Assembly (NCBI RefSeq): GCF_000003815.2
Contig: NC_049982.1
Span: forward strand, 26,159,596 to 26,215,387
Reading direction: 5' to 3'
Length of the DNA: 55,792 nt
From: Branchiostoma floridae
Lineage: Eukaryota; Chordata; Leptocardii; Amphioxiformes; Branchiostomatidae
Made by a program: the position numbers and the translations under genes. Shown here piece after piece: positions 21,626 to 32,341 of this stretch. The notes beneath the pieces were generated by a model, which was given only the letters and a program-made list of their open reading frames with translations, ran no database searches and had not been told where the DNA came from. How positions within the stretch are numbered: position 1 is the first letter of the stretch; each line of letters begins with the position of its first letter.

Positions 21626-23634
21626 CATCCAACAATTTAAGATATTGGACACATGATCATTTTACGTAAAGGGTACATCAAGTCCTCTATGATTGCCCGG
21701 CATCAACCTTCATTCAACCGGGACGGGGGCAGATACCGATTTCCAACAACCTTTGACCTGCTCACATTCCTAGCTAGACTTGTAGGTCACGTTTTTTCGA
21801 TATTCATTGAGTGAGATACGTACATGTATTTGAAATAAAGTCAACCGTTTCATACTGTACATNNNNNNNNNNNNNNNNNNNNNNNNNNNNNNNNNNNNNN
21901 NNNNNNNNNNNNNNNNNNNNNNNNNNNNNNNNNNNNNNNNNNNNNNNNNNNNNNNNNNNNNNCTTTGGAATCTGGTTACTAATTGGCGTACACTTCATTA
22001 CGGCAATTTTTGTCTACTGATGAGGTTTTAGATTTATGAATTTTTAGCATGTTGTGATGGTTTCAGTTTTCCCTGATATTGTCGATATTGACGAAAAGGG
22101 AAAATATATCAGTCGCAACTGCCACAGTCGCAACCAGAGAACAGCGCGCCCCGCACAGGTGATGCAGACAATTGTTTGATCGCTTCATGCACGTGAGTTT
22201 ATAATTAGATCAAATCTCAGCTCTCGTCGGTCTTGGGTCAGTTTACCATAATCGTAATAACCATGGGGACAACTCAAACATAAAGGCAGGCTCTATGAGT
22301 CGGAAATATATATGATATAATGCTTATGATATGATTTTTGTATGATGGCATCTTTTTGTTGATAGCATATCATGATACGATCTTCGAAAGAGCCTGACAC
22401 GTATAGCCGGCAAGCAGGCCGAGATAACCATACCAGTACTCACGCTTGATTTGAACTTTTGCTTGTAATACTCTTGTTGTCATGGTCTTTTTAAATTTAT
22501 TTTTACAGTTAAAGATATTATAGGAAGGTATTCAGCAGCTATGTCCACATTTGTTGGTTAAAGAAGCACAAAAACGGTCAGACGGCTATACAGAAGAGAC
22601 ACAAGTGAAAAATCGTACGACGCTGGAAAAATTTTGAACATCATCCGATGCTCTGCGATGGCTGATTTTGCTTACGATTTAGCTGCGATTCACTGTGACC
22701 ATCGTGCGATAGGCGTAATATGCCATCGCAAGGACGTCGTACGATTCTTGTGACCGGGGCTTAAGCCACCAAATTGTGTACGAATGATAGTTTTGTTCAA
22801 AACTGTCGGGCGTACAGGGCGTATATTTTCGTTTGCCTGCGTACTTGAAACTTTGCAAAAACGATTCAGATGCGTTTGAGGTGCGTCTTGTGCGGCCGCG
22901 TATGGAAGAAATTAGCCAAAATGTCAAAATGGAACTCATGCGGCTTGAAAATATACGCAGGTGTGACCCCACTTTTAGGCTACTAGCGTCGTGGCGCTAA
23001 CCTTGGTTTAGCTTTACGTTTTCAACACACGTACCCTTCGGACCCAGGAAAATCTTTAAAAACGGTTTTCAGCTCAGAAATGCGGACTGGCAGCTCTTTC
23101 TAATAATACCAATTTCTTAAGCTTCAGTCGTTACCCTTGAACCTCAAGACCCTAACTGCCCGGACTTCAACAACAGGGACAACTTAAACTTTAAACAGTC
23201 GTAACGTTCGAACGCAGGACTTATTTGAAAACATTTTTTCAGAACTGGAATGGTAATGCTGCTGGAAGTTCGTGCTGATAACAATGTTAGGCTACCCGCA
23301 TTATAAGTCTTTGCCCTCACCTAGCCCTAGCTATCCGTAGCTTTATACCCATATTTGAACAATAAGGAAAACATTAGCTCGTAACGTTTGAACGCAGATC
23401 TTGGCAATCATGCGCGCTGAGCGCTTGCTGGGAGACCGCGTGTCTCATAAGAGGGATGATCAATAAGTTCGCGGCCTCCTCCAGATCAGGTACACGAATA
23501 TTGGGGCATCTTTTGATTATCTACTAAAGCTCAAAATCATTGTGATCATTACTTTAAAGCCGATTCGTTTGGCTTCAGAAGATGTACTGCAGGTGTACGG
23601 CGAGTGGCGCTTCTATATGTGTTATCGGTTGTTT
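21626..23634. other. Unassigned region with a gap and diverged duplicated blocks
   Basis: Contains a 100-N gap (21,863-21,962). Positions about 23,040-23,400 hold two or three diverged copies of a block with GTAACGTT(C/T)GAACGCAG and a GAAAACATTTTTTCAG-like core, related to the pair at 26,325-26,570. No gene is supported. Confidence 0.4.
21863..21962. other. Sequence gap (100 N)
   Basis: Run of N of placeholder size. Confidence 1.
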
Positions 23635-24423
23635 TAATACCCCCCTCACATTATATACTATCTTCGTACGTACTTTGCGATCGCAGGAAGGTCGGCTGAT
23701 TTTAAGATCTTAAGATGGTCTTGCGTATTTTTCGCCCCAAAACTGTCCCCCTCACATATAAGCGAGGCTCGTGTGATCATCTCTGAATACGTCTATAAGA
23801 ATGAACCTCCCATGACCTCTTGCACGCGGACAAAGTAACACAAAACGTTCCTCACAGAAATGCAGATATCAATAAATGTGGCTTCTTTTGTTGTTGTAAT
23901 CTTTTAAACCTATTAATGGAATGCGCGGGCATAATAGAAATGACGAAAGAAAAGAAATTGTGTCACAAAGCCAGCCTATACTGCCACAGGGGCCACAATG
24001 TCAGAACTACCCTCACATTCTCAGAAATTCAATATTTGTAAACAAACGAAAGTCGGGCGAACGTCGCCCGAACGTCGCCATTCGATTTGCGCTCGATGAT
24101 TAGTAACTAGGTCTGTGCTGGATTGACGCACGACTATCGATCGAATGTCGACCGATACCCTTGCGAGGAATGCACGATTTGCACGCGCGATTTGCGACTC
24201 GGTAACGAGGTCTGCGATCTCAGAGATCTCCTGCGACTTGTCGCTTATGTTAAGAACATGTTTCGCTGCGCCGCGACCATCGTACGACCCCTGAAAATCG
24301 CCGGCGATCCCTAAAAATCGCAAGATGATCGTGAGAACACCGGACGTCTAACTCACGAAAATGTCATTTAGAGCTCGTAGACTAGTCTTCCGATCGATTT
24401 TCGCCTAATGTGAGAGGGAATAA
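23635..24423. mobile_element. Harbinger-like non-autonomous element, copy 1 (783 bp, TAA duplication)
   Basis: Element 23,638-24,420 begins TACCCCCCTCACATTATA and ends CTAATGTGAGAGGGAA. It is flanked by TAA at 23,635-23,637 and 24,421-24,423, the TWA type of target of PIF/Harbinger elements. It is similar over its full length to copy 2 at 29.9 kb. Short open frames inside are not conserved as a protein and there is no transposase. Confidence 0.8.
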
Positions 24424-24779
24424 AGACGTTATATTCATCGCTAAAAAGTAATAAAAATCACAAAAGATTGTATTTTCAAATTGCCGTTGTCCAGTTGTCT
24501 ATTCAGTGCGTTTGATTGAAAATATTTACGAACGAGTCGAAACAACCCACCATTTATTCTATCCTATTTAGCGACAGCAATTACACACTTTAACGAAGAA
24601 TGGGTGAAATAGTGCTTTTACATGTTGCTGTGTCCACCTGCGTGATCACCAACACTATTACTCGGCAAGATTTTAAACAGGACAAACTTCTATACAACTA
24701 CAACTTCCTCAGAATCATTTCATCGTGCTAGAAAACAACTCAAAATAAAAGTCCTCCCTATGTAAACCGCAGTTACTAA

Positions 24780-25350
24780 ATGGGTTACAGCAATGCGCAA
24801 CAACAACAAATTACGAACATACAGATTACTTAAGACTACTTACAACGACGAGAAATACTTAAAGATTGCAAACATTCGGCACAGAACAGCCATCACAAAG
24901 CTCCGCATTAGTTCACATAGACTCCACATTGAAAAAGGCCGACATATTCCTCTGGAAGAATCTGCCAATACTGTAACTTGAATAAGATAGAGGATGAGTG
25001 TCACTTTATTGTTGACTGTACTTTATACAGCAACGAAAGAAACGTCCTTTTTGAAAATATACAACATATGTTTCCTAATTTCCGATTCTTGAACACCATG
25101 GAGAAATTCATATTTCTCATTTCGCAACTAGATAAACCATACATTATTGATTCCATCTGTCCTTATGTTTATAACTGTTTTAAGAAGCGAGAAGAAGTTG
25201 AACTTGTACATACTAGAATGTATTAGCATATGTAGAGATGATAAGATACCTTTTTGTCAAAATTGTACCTTATCACTAGCGCTGCGACCTCTACTTAGCT
25301 TGTTTGAGCACAAATGTACAATAAAGGTCATTCATTCATTCATAATGGAA
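24780..25350 (+). mobile_element. LINE 3' fragment with C-terminal zinc-finger-like motif
   Basis: Two overlapping frames give HRTAITKLRISSHRLHIEKG, then after a one-base frameshift near 24,955 ICQYCNLNKIEDECHF and VDCTLYSNERN. The spacing C-x2-C ... H-x4-C is the zinc-finger-like motif at the C-terminus of several non-LTR ORF2 proteins. The 3' end is an ATTC tandem tail near 25,330-25,345. It differs from the LINE at 16-21 kb and the one at 43-54 kb. Confidence 0.7.
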
Positions 25351-26320
25351 AACTAATCTGTTATTATCAAACTTGAAGGGTTATAAACATACAAACTTCC
25401 ACGACAGTCGCGCTAGCCTGGGCGCCATACTATCGCTGCCCCGGAAAAATCAGGATGGTCTGAGCGTTTGAAATTGTAATGCAAAATTGACATCACAGTT
25501 TATGTATGTACATTGATATTTTGCTAGATGAATATGTTCCATTTTATGGGGTGACTAGGATTAGAAGCCCGCAATTTATATTTTGAAAGAAAAATCTCGT
25601 GTTGCAACATTTGCCTGTAAGGGGCAACTTGATCCGCGTACACTATCATTCCCTAACGGCATGCTAACGGCACACGATAGCAAATCCACATTTCCACAAA
25701 ACCCGGTATGTGTTATAGAAGAAAAATGTTGAGAATCATTTAAAGATTGCTTTGACTTTCTATAACGCTTGCAGTCCTTTTTAGTTAACGACAAGTGATA
25801 AAAGAACTTGTGGATTTTGTTAACTTGTGTGTTTTATGTTTTATTACTGGCACATTCGCTTTTGAAATCATGACGCAAACTTGGACCGGAAATCAAACGA
25901 AAAACCAGACTTAAAACGCAGGTACACGTATCTATATGTTGTAAGTATTAACCTGGTATCTCGAAAGTATTACACATTGTCCTTGCGATACTGTAAGAAG
26001 CCGAGAACGGACTTGGATATTTGGACTACGCTGTATCATGTTTCTTGATGTCAAGACTGCTAAAAGCGGCTACTGATCGGTGCCCCTGAGTTTGACGTTA
26101 ACTTTGGTTTATACTTATACTATATGTATATTTCATATGCTTTATACACTTTAACTTTGAGCACTTTGTGTGACAGTTTTTTTTTCCGGCCGATGAAAAG
26201 CCACGTGATCGATATTACAGCAATTGTAGGATGCTATGTCGATTGTGTCATGTCCCAACAATTTGTTTTGTAATAAAGGACCGACCAGATTTTTCAAAAG
26301 ATAACAACTTTTGCGTCATA
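25351..26320. other. Intergenic, no recognised feature
   Basis: AT-rich. The block GCTAGCCTGGGCGCCATACT near 25,412 resembles an end of the foldback at 142-251 but has no partner arm. Confidence 0.4.
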
Positions 26321-26324
26321 GCTT

Positions 26325-26570
26325 CATAACGAAAAAGATATTTGAAAACTTTTTTCAGTTCTGTAATGCGTATCGTAGTGTCTTTCCGATGATATCAATG
26401 TTTGCATACTGGGACCGCCCGTTGCCATAACCCTAACCTTCACCTCTAAACTTTAAATACTCCTAACTCTAGAACGGAAAAAGATATTCGAAAACTTTTT
26501 TTCAGTTCTGTAATGCGTATCATAGTGTCTTTCCGATGATATCATTGTTTGCATACTGGGACCGCCTAAC
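26325..26570. repeat. Direct repeat of about 90 bp, two copies
   Basis: A block from GAAAAAGATATT(T/C)GAAAACT through TTTGCATACTGGGACCGCC occurs near 26,328 and again near 26,475 with few differences. Purpose unknown. Confidence 0.8.
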
Positions 26571-26681
26571 CTTTATGTAACCAGAGTGACCTTCAACTAA
26601 GATGTGTTTGGAGTTAGCTTACAGACATTAGGGATATCTTATTTCCGTGATATTGTTATAGTCGTTCTTTTCCAGATGCCC

Positions 26682-26915
26682 TAATACCCCTGTAACATTA
26701 TCCACGATCTTCGGGCGTATCGATGGAAGATCGGCCATACTTAAGATCGACAGAAGGTTGCGCGTATATTTCACCTGAAACCCGTCCCTGTCACATATAA
26801 TACTTTGTACCTTGTACAATTGTTGTGCAATAAAGTTATTATTAAAAGCGAGGCTCGGTTGATTGCCGCAGAATCGTCGTCCGATCGATTTTCACCAAAT
26901 GTGACATGGGTATAA
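26682..26915. mobile_element. Harbinger-like MITE, short derivative (228 bp, TAA duplication)
   Basis: Element 26,685-26,912 begins TACCCCTGTAACATTATC and ends ATGTGACATGGGTA; it shares internal blocks (ACGATCTTCGG, GCGAGGCTCG, CGATCGATTTTC) with the 0.8-kb copies but lacks most of their interior. TAA flanks it at 26,682-26,684 and 26,913-26,915. Confidence 0.75.
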
Positions 26916-26999
26916 CAACAACGAGGAAAACGTTGTTCTGTGCCACGGTGTGCGCTTTTTTCAGAATCCCTGCTGACTTTGCTCAAGGAGGTTGGCTTA

Positions 27000-27530
27000 C
27001 GTACTAATAGTCACAAAGGGCTGTTTAAGACGTGTTTTATGTATTTTTTTGGGACCAAGACATGCAGAGAAGAGTAAATACCTTCGGTTTAGTAGCAGTT
27101 ATCACAAAATTTAAAGACAAAATTCAAAGACGGTACAAAATAGAAAGCCCGACAAATACGCCAAGGAGGTATGATAAAACACATCAAAAGAGCCGCAGCC
27201 GAACTTCCCTTTGCAAAGTACTGAAAATCACACAGTGTCTTGTCTTTGATCCCAGTGGATTCCTTCGGCTAATTTTCCCAGTAGCCCTACGTCATGTACG
27301 TAAACCCAATGAGAACTCTCCAAGCAGAGGTTGGTGGGGAAACTCGTGACATTTTCCTTACATGCCGTCTTTTTTGTAACCTCTGCAAAGTCTCTTATTG
27401 GGTCAGTTAGTCCTAAAAAGGACGTTATATACCTTTATAAAACGACCTTGGTCCTCTAATAGCATGCTTTGAGCTGGTCTCAATCATGATCCCATGATGA
27501 TGATGTCTCTGACTTTGGGAGAATAGAAGC
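27000..27530. other. Intergenic, no recognised gene
   Basis: A 105-codon frame (27,032-27,349) has no recognised domain. CTCTCCAAGCAGAGGTTGG near 27,315 and AACCTCTGCAAAGTCTC near 27,378 may be the ends of a decayed MITE of the CTCCAAGCAGA family. Confidence 0.35.
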
Positions 27531-27531
27531 T

Positions 27532-27778
27532 GTTACACTTAATCTCCAAGCAGATCTTGCTGTGGCAAATAGGAAGGAATTTAGCCGGCAGAGGAGTTAT
27601 TGGCCAATAACTCCTCTGCCGGCTAAATTCTTTCTTTCTTTATTCAAGTTGTAACAGGACAACACACTGCGGGCACTAGGCAGCGAAGCTGATATCGTGG
27701 CCACAGACATATAAATATACAATACAAAATGAACTTCCTATTTGCCACAGCAAGATCTGCTTGGAGATTAGTTACACT
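27532..27778. mobile_element. MITE with 37-bp perfect terminal inverted repeats and 8-bp duplication
   Basis: Element 27,540-27,770 (231 bp). The 37-base ends (TAATCTCCAAGCAGATCTTG onward; 27,540-27,576 and 27,734-27,770) are perfect reverse complements. Flanks are GTTACACT at 27,532-27,539 and 27,771-27,778. An 8-bp duplication fits hAT or other 8-bp superfamilies. Just inside the left end is a separate perfect 54-bp palindrome (27,577-27,630). Identical arms suggest recent activity. Confidence 0.9.
27577..27630. repeat. Perfect 54-bp palindrome inside the MITE
   Basis: GAATTTAGCCGGCAGAGGAG, then TTATTGG, meets its exact complement with no spacer (centre TTGG|CCAA at 27,603/27,604). It is directly abutted by the MITE left terminal repeat. 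Confidence 0.95.
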
Positions 27779-27799
27779 AACTTACGGGTACAATGAACC

Positions 27800-29900
27800 C
27801 GTAACCCCGGGGTGGCCCTCCTCTCGCAACTGGAGCTACTGAAACGACCTGCTCTACTCTGTGAACTCCATGATTGGTTCAAACACCACAGGGGCGCCTT
27901 ACAGTGGGCGCCTGGAGTCGGGCCTCTCCTACCAGGCCGGAAACAGACATTGCGGTCCCAGCCATCTGGAACAGAACCAACTGCGCATGCCCGCCCGCTC
28001 GCAACGACTTCACAGTTATGGCGCGCGTTTCAACTGTCAACAGTGTGATTATGTCGTCAGCTTGTTACGATGTCGTTTTGTGTTGTACTAAAAGCTAGCC
28101 GCGATTTCGTCCATTGCTCAGTAAAAGCAGTTCAGTCACTTCACCAGAGGATTGTTGTCGAGCCGCCATGGAATGTAGGGCCCTGTTGTTGGTGACATTC
28201 TTGGATCACAAACTGCTATCGGACTAGTCGACTCCGGAGGGAAACAGTGTCCAAAAATATGTTTCCGAGAATTTGGAGGTAGAAGACAAGAAAACCAAGA
28301 TGATCAAAGAGGATGTACAGGATATAAGTTGTGACCTGCTTCCTGCACACCGGTAAGCTAGCGAGTATAATTTGTATGATCTTCTATAGTTCTCATCGTT
28401 GTTTTTTCTGGAAGTATGGACGTGTATGTCTGTTTTCAACGTAATACTCTGATAGTGACTTGGGCGACCAAACTTGTCTTTGTTCGTTGAGTAGAGTAGA
28501 GTTGTATCAAGCACGTTGTTAACCTCATTGATTGTATACGTATATAGCTTCTATCACTAGGATCAGAGTCAGTTTTACTGACAAACGAAGAACGATGGTT
28601 GGCGTTTGAACATATGTTGTTTGTTTATGGGCTCAGAGTATGGGTTTCTTTGGAGTTTGTTGGGATCTGTGCACGGATCAGGAATATTTAAGAGGCACAT
28701 ATATTGTTTAAAAGTACCGGAAACCAGTCTCGGTGAAATTGAGTTTCACTAGTATGGTAGTCAGAGTACAACTGATTCCTGTGCCGACAAGTTAGATAAC
28801 GCTAACATATGGTGTCATTTACTACGATTTAGCTTGTCTAAGGAACGCAGACCAACAGCAGTGTACATTCATTATAATACAAGTATGAAAATGTTCTTTG
28901 AATGACGTTTGATACAGTTGAAAAATAGAGCTTTTTCTTATTATTGTCAGTTGACAATCTAAGATAAGATTATGAATGAAAGTTCAAATAGAATAGTCGG
29001 TGTCACCCAGGAGGTGCCTTGGTGTTACTGTACGGGAGGTGACACATTCCTGTTCTCTGCACCCCGGGGAGCCTGCCTGCTGAAGGCATCATAACAACAC
29101 AGCCTTGTCTCCTAATCTCCAAGCAGATGTTAAAAGAGTCGTTGGGAATACAGGACCGTAGAAAACAATACGATGCTCTCTCTCTCTATAAACTTTGAAT
29201 GATAATTTCAAATACTACGATCTCAAATAATTTGACGGAATACAATACAATACTTTAAGCAACATCTGCTTGCACATTATCTATAATACAAAGTTGATGT
29301 GTAGGGAAGCTCCTTGAATACATAAACTTAAACAGGTCCGTTTGGCGACAGGAAATCTACTAGCGCTGCTTCAAACGCACACCACATCGATATAATCTTG
29401 CATACAATTATGTACAAGTAGTGGTTTGAATATAAGTTGTGTTAAACTTGAAGCTACTGCCACTTTGTCTTTGTACAGTACACTCATTTGCATTATCAAT
29501 TTATAATTTTGACGTTTTCTTGAATAGAAAAACAAATTTGCACACATTGAGATCAATTTTCTCGATTATCAGTAATATTACTCCAAGATATAAGCGGAGG
29601 TTAGCTTCAGCTCCGGCCAGGGAACAGCTCGCGATCCACGGATCCGTTATATTCCTCTGGCCGGCTTATTCCTCTATTTGTTCCATTTCATTTCTACGAT
29701 TTTTCCAGCGATCCGTAGTCTGGTAGAGACTAGCTAAAGTCCAAAACCTATGATAGTCCCAGTAAATTTTAGATAGGATGTAGTAAATAGGATAGCAGTT
29801 ATGCCAGCTGTCAAAGTTTAGTCAATCCTCCGGAACACGCTACAGCCGCCCAGCTTCGGACCTTGGTCTGGCGCGGGCTGGCGTGTGTTCTCTGACTTCT
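27800..29900. other. Mostly unassigned region containing one candidate exon
   Basis: GC-richer from 27,800 to 28,160, then AT-rich. It holds the candidate exon described separately. A possible decayed MITE pair (TAATCTCCAAGCAGATGTT near 29,115 and AACATCTGCTTGCACATTA near 29,262) shows weakly inverted ends without a matching duplication. Confidence 0.4.
28168..28352 (+). pseudogene. Candidate first coding exon with in-frame TAG
   Basis: The start GCCGCCATGG at 28,162-28,171 is a perfect vertebrate-style Kozak context. Translation begins MECRALLLVTFLDHKLLSD, which has a signal-peptide-like leucine core, then hits TAG (28,225-28,227). The same frame then continues open through a charged segment (NSVQKYVSENLEVEDKKTK) to CACCG|GTAAGC, a good splice donor at 28,353. 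The upstream 360 bases are GC-richer, as for a promoter or 5' UTR. I cannot find a following exon or a family match, so this is a hypothesis: a broken first exon, or chance. Confidence 0.2.
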
Positions 29901-29903
29901 CAG

Positions 29904-30725
29904 TAATACCCCCTTCACATTATATACGATCTTCGGACGTTCTTCGCGATCGCAGGAAGGTCGGCTGATTTTAAGATCTTAAGATGGTCTTGCGTATTTT
30001 TCGCCTCAAAACTGTCCCCCTCACATATACGCGAGGCTCGTGAGATCGACGGTGAATAAATCTATGATAATAAACCTCCCATGACCTCTTGCACGCGGAC
30101 AAGGTAACACAAAACGTTCCTCAAAAAAGGCAAGAGATCAATAAATGTTGCTTATTTTGTTGTCGGAATCTTTTCAACCAATGAATGGAATGCGCGGGCA
30201 TAATAGAAATGACGCAAGAAAAGAAAGTGTGTCACAAAGCCAGCCTACATACTGCCACAGGGGCCACAATGTTAGAATTACCCTCACATTCCCAGAAATT
30301 CAATATTTGTAAACAAACGGAAGTCGGGCGAACGTCGCCCGAACGTTGCCCAACTGACGGGCGTTCGCCATCCGATTTGCGCTCGATGATTAATAACTAT
30401 GTCTTTGCTCGCCTATCGGTCTTCAATCGTTGGATTGACGCAAGACTATTGACCGATACCCTTGCAAGGTACGCACGATTTGTACGCACAATCTGCGACT
30501 CGGTAACGAGCTGTGCGATTTTGGAGATTTCCTTCGACTAGTCGCATATGTTAAGAACATGTTTCGCTGCACCGCGACCGTCGTAAGACTCCTGAAAACT
30601 GCCGGCGATCCGTAAAAATCGCAAGATGATCGTGAGAACACCGGACGTCTTACTCACGAAAATGTCATTCAGAGTTCGTAAACTAGTCTTCCGATCGAAT
30701 CGCGCCTATTGTGAAGGGGGTATAA
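29904..30725. mobile_element. Harbinger-like non-autonomous element, copy 2 (816 bp, TAA duplication)
   Basis: Element 29,907-30,722 begins TACCCCCTTCACATTATA and ends CTATTGTGAAGGGGGTA. TAA flanks it at 29,904-29,906 and 30,723-30,725. It aligns along its length with copy 1, sharing for example GCGATCGCAGGAAGGTCGGC and GCGGGCATAATAGAAATGAC, with an extra ~40 bp near 30,345-30,420. No transposase. Confidence 0.8.
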
Positions 30726-30762
30726 TCATGCCATAATCAAGTACAAGTCTTCAAGCAGATGT

Positions 30763-30872
30763 TGGGTATCCAGCCGTATTATACTAGTAGCTCCCGAGTC
30801 TCTTCTGTCCTCGTATTTGTGGAGAGGAGAGGAGAGAAGAGACTTTGGACCTATAATACAGCTGGATGCCAG
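30763..30872. repeat. Foldback of about 110 bp
   Basis: GGTATCCAGCCGTATTATA and GAGTCTCTTCTGTCCTC on the left pair with GAGGAGAGAAGAGACT and TATAATACAGCTGGATGCC on the right, with few mismatches. No flanking duplication found. Confidence 0.7.
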
Positions 30873-31637
30873 GCTAGATGTTGGGCTCTGGCTGTTACAT
30901 GTGTTTGTCTGCCTTCTATTTTGCCTCGTCCAAACGAACATGACAAAAACGGGACCAAATAGAAAACCCGACAAAAACGCCTAAAACACTTTAAAAAAAA
31001 AACAGTTGGAGCCAAACCTCGATTTGAGAGTAATAATCCAGAAGGCCCTTGATTTTATCTTGTCAATCATGTATGCAAAGTTACCGATGTGTTCAGCGTT
31101 TACAACAGAGCTGCTAAATTTCCTGTCGCCAAACGGACTGTTGCGATTTTTAACCGGGAATACGCCGGGAAAGGATCAGGAAGCTTGTACGGCCCTCAAG
31201 CAATTTTACTCTGAGGGGGAGACGATTACATAGAGCAAAGGCGTTACACGTGTAGCCTCATTCACCGGCGTCTCTAGGGCCTTGGCGAAAGTTGTTGTTT
31301 TTTGGGGGTGAGGTGGGGGGGGGGTATGTGGACGCCGATTCGCGATTTTTTTATCTGGGAATACGACGGGAAAGGAAAGTATGCCGGGAAAGGAAAATGC
31401 CGGTAGAGGAATATATACCCGGGGGCTTGTAGCCGGCCCTAGCACCGGTTCTTGTATGTATGGATTTTCTTTCACAAGTATCAGGGATGCTCGTTGTGGG
31501 TGTGAACATCCTAATTCACACCAAAGTGTCATATGCGTGTTTTTAGCTTTTATGTATGGTAGTCTCTAGACTCTACCAGATTCCATCGTAACTTGGTTCC
31601 TGTGACTCTGCACTAGTCGGTAGCCAGAAAATCATTT
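30873..31637. other. Intergenic, no recognised feature
   Basis: Short open frames only. GCCGGGAAAGGAAA-type motifs near 31,380 resemble those near 9530-9560. Confidence 0.4.

Positions 31638-31692
<55 letters not shown>
31638..31692 (+). repeat. (AAT)n microsatellite
   Basis: About 18 uninterrupted AAT triplets. Confidence 0.97.
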
Positions 31693-31919
31693 TCGGGTGT
31701 ATTTGCAGCCAGTGTTATGTATTAAAAAAAAACATGTACATGTACATCACAGTACATGTATCTTTATAATATAACCACAAGGTAGAGCATGCTAAATTTG
31801 CAATTTATGTGGTTGTCATATAACACAACAAGCATGCGGTAGTACTGCCACTACTGGACAAGGTAGTACAAAACGACCGTACAAAACTACAGTGAGCCTT
31901 CGCAGAGTTGGTGCTTTTG

Positions 31920-32092
31920 NNNNNNNNNNNNNNNNNNNNNNNNNNNNNNNNNNNNNNNNNNNNNNNNNNNNNNNNNNNNNNNNNNNNNNNNNNNNNNNNN
32001 NNNNNNNNNNNNNNNNNNNNNNNNNNNNNNNNNNNNNNNNNNNNNNNNNNNNNNNNNNNNNNNNNNNNNNNNNNNNNNNNNNNNNNNNNNNN
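31920..32092. other. Sequence gap (173 N)
   Basis: Run of N. Open frames spanning it are artefacts. Confidence 1.
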
Positions 32093-32341
32093 GGGAAATC
32101 GGATCTTCTAATCATTTGCATATAGAAACCTCTGCCGTGCCGCCCCGGGTCGGCCTTGTCAACAGCCAAAACTTGACGAAACAAAGGGGCACAATCACGC
32201 ATTCTTACAGTTTTTTTTTTTTTTTTGGTTTTGTTCTCTTGCACGTGGTGCAAAGAGCCTAGTATCTTTCTCTTCCAGAGTTACGTATACGTCGGTCTTG
32301 TAGAGACTAGGTCGCCAATAGCGGGCGGTAACCTTTCCTCC

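Noticed and set aside
31816-32253. 145-codon minus-strand frame
   Set aside because: Most of it is translated N.
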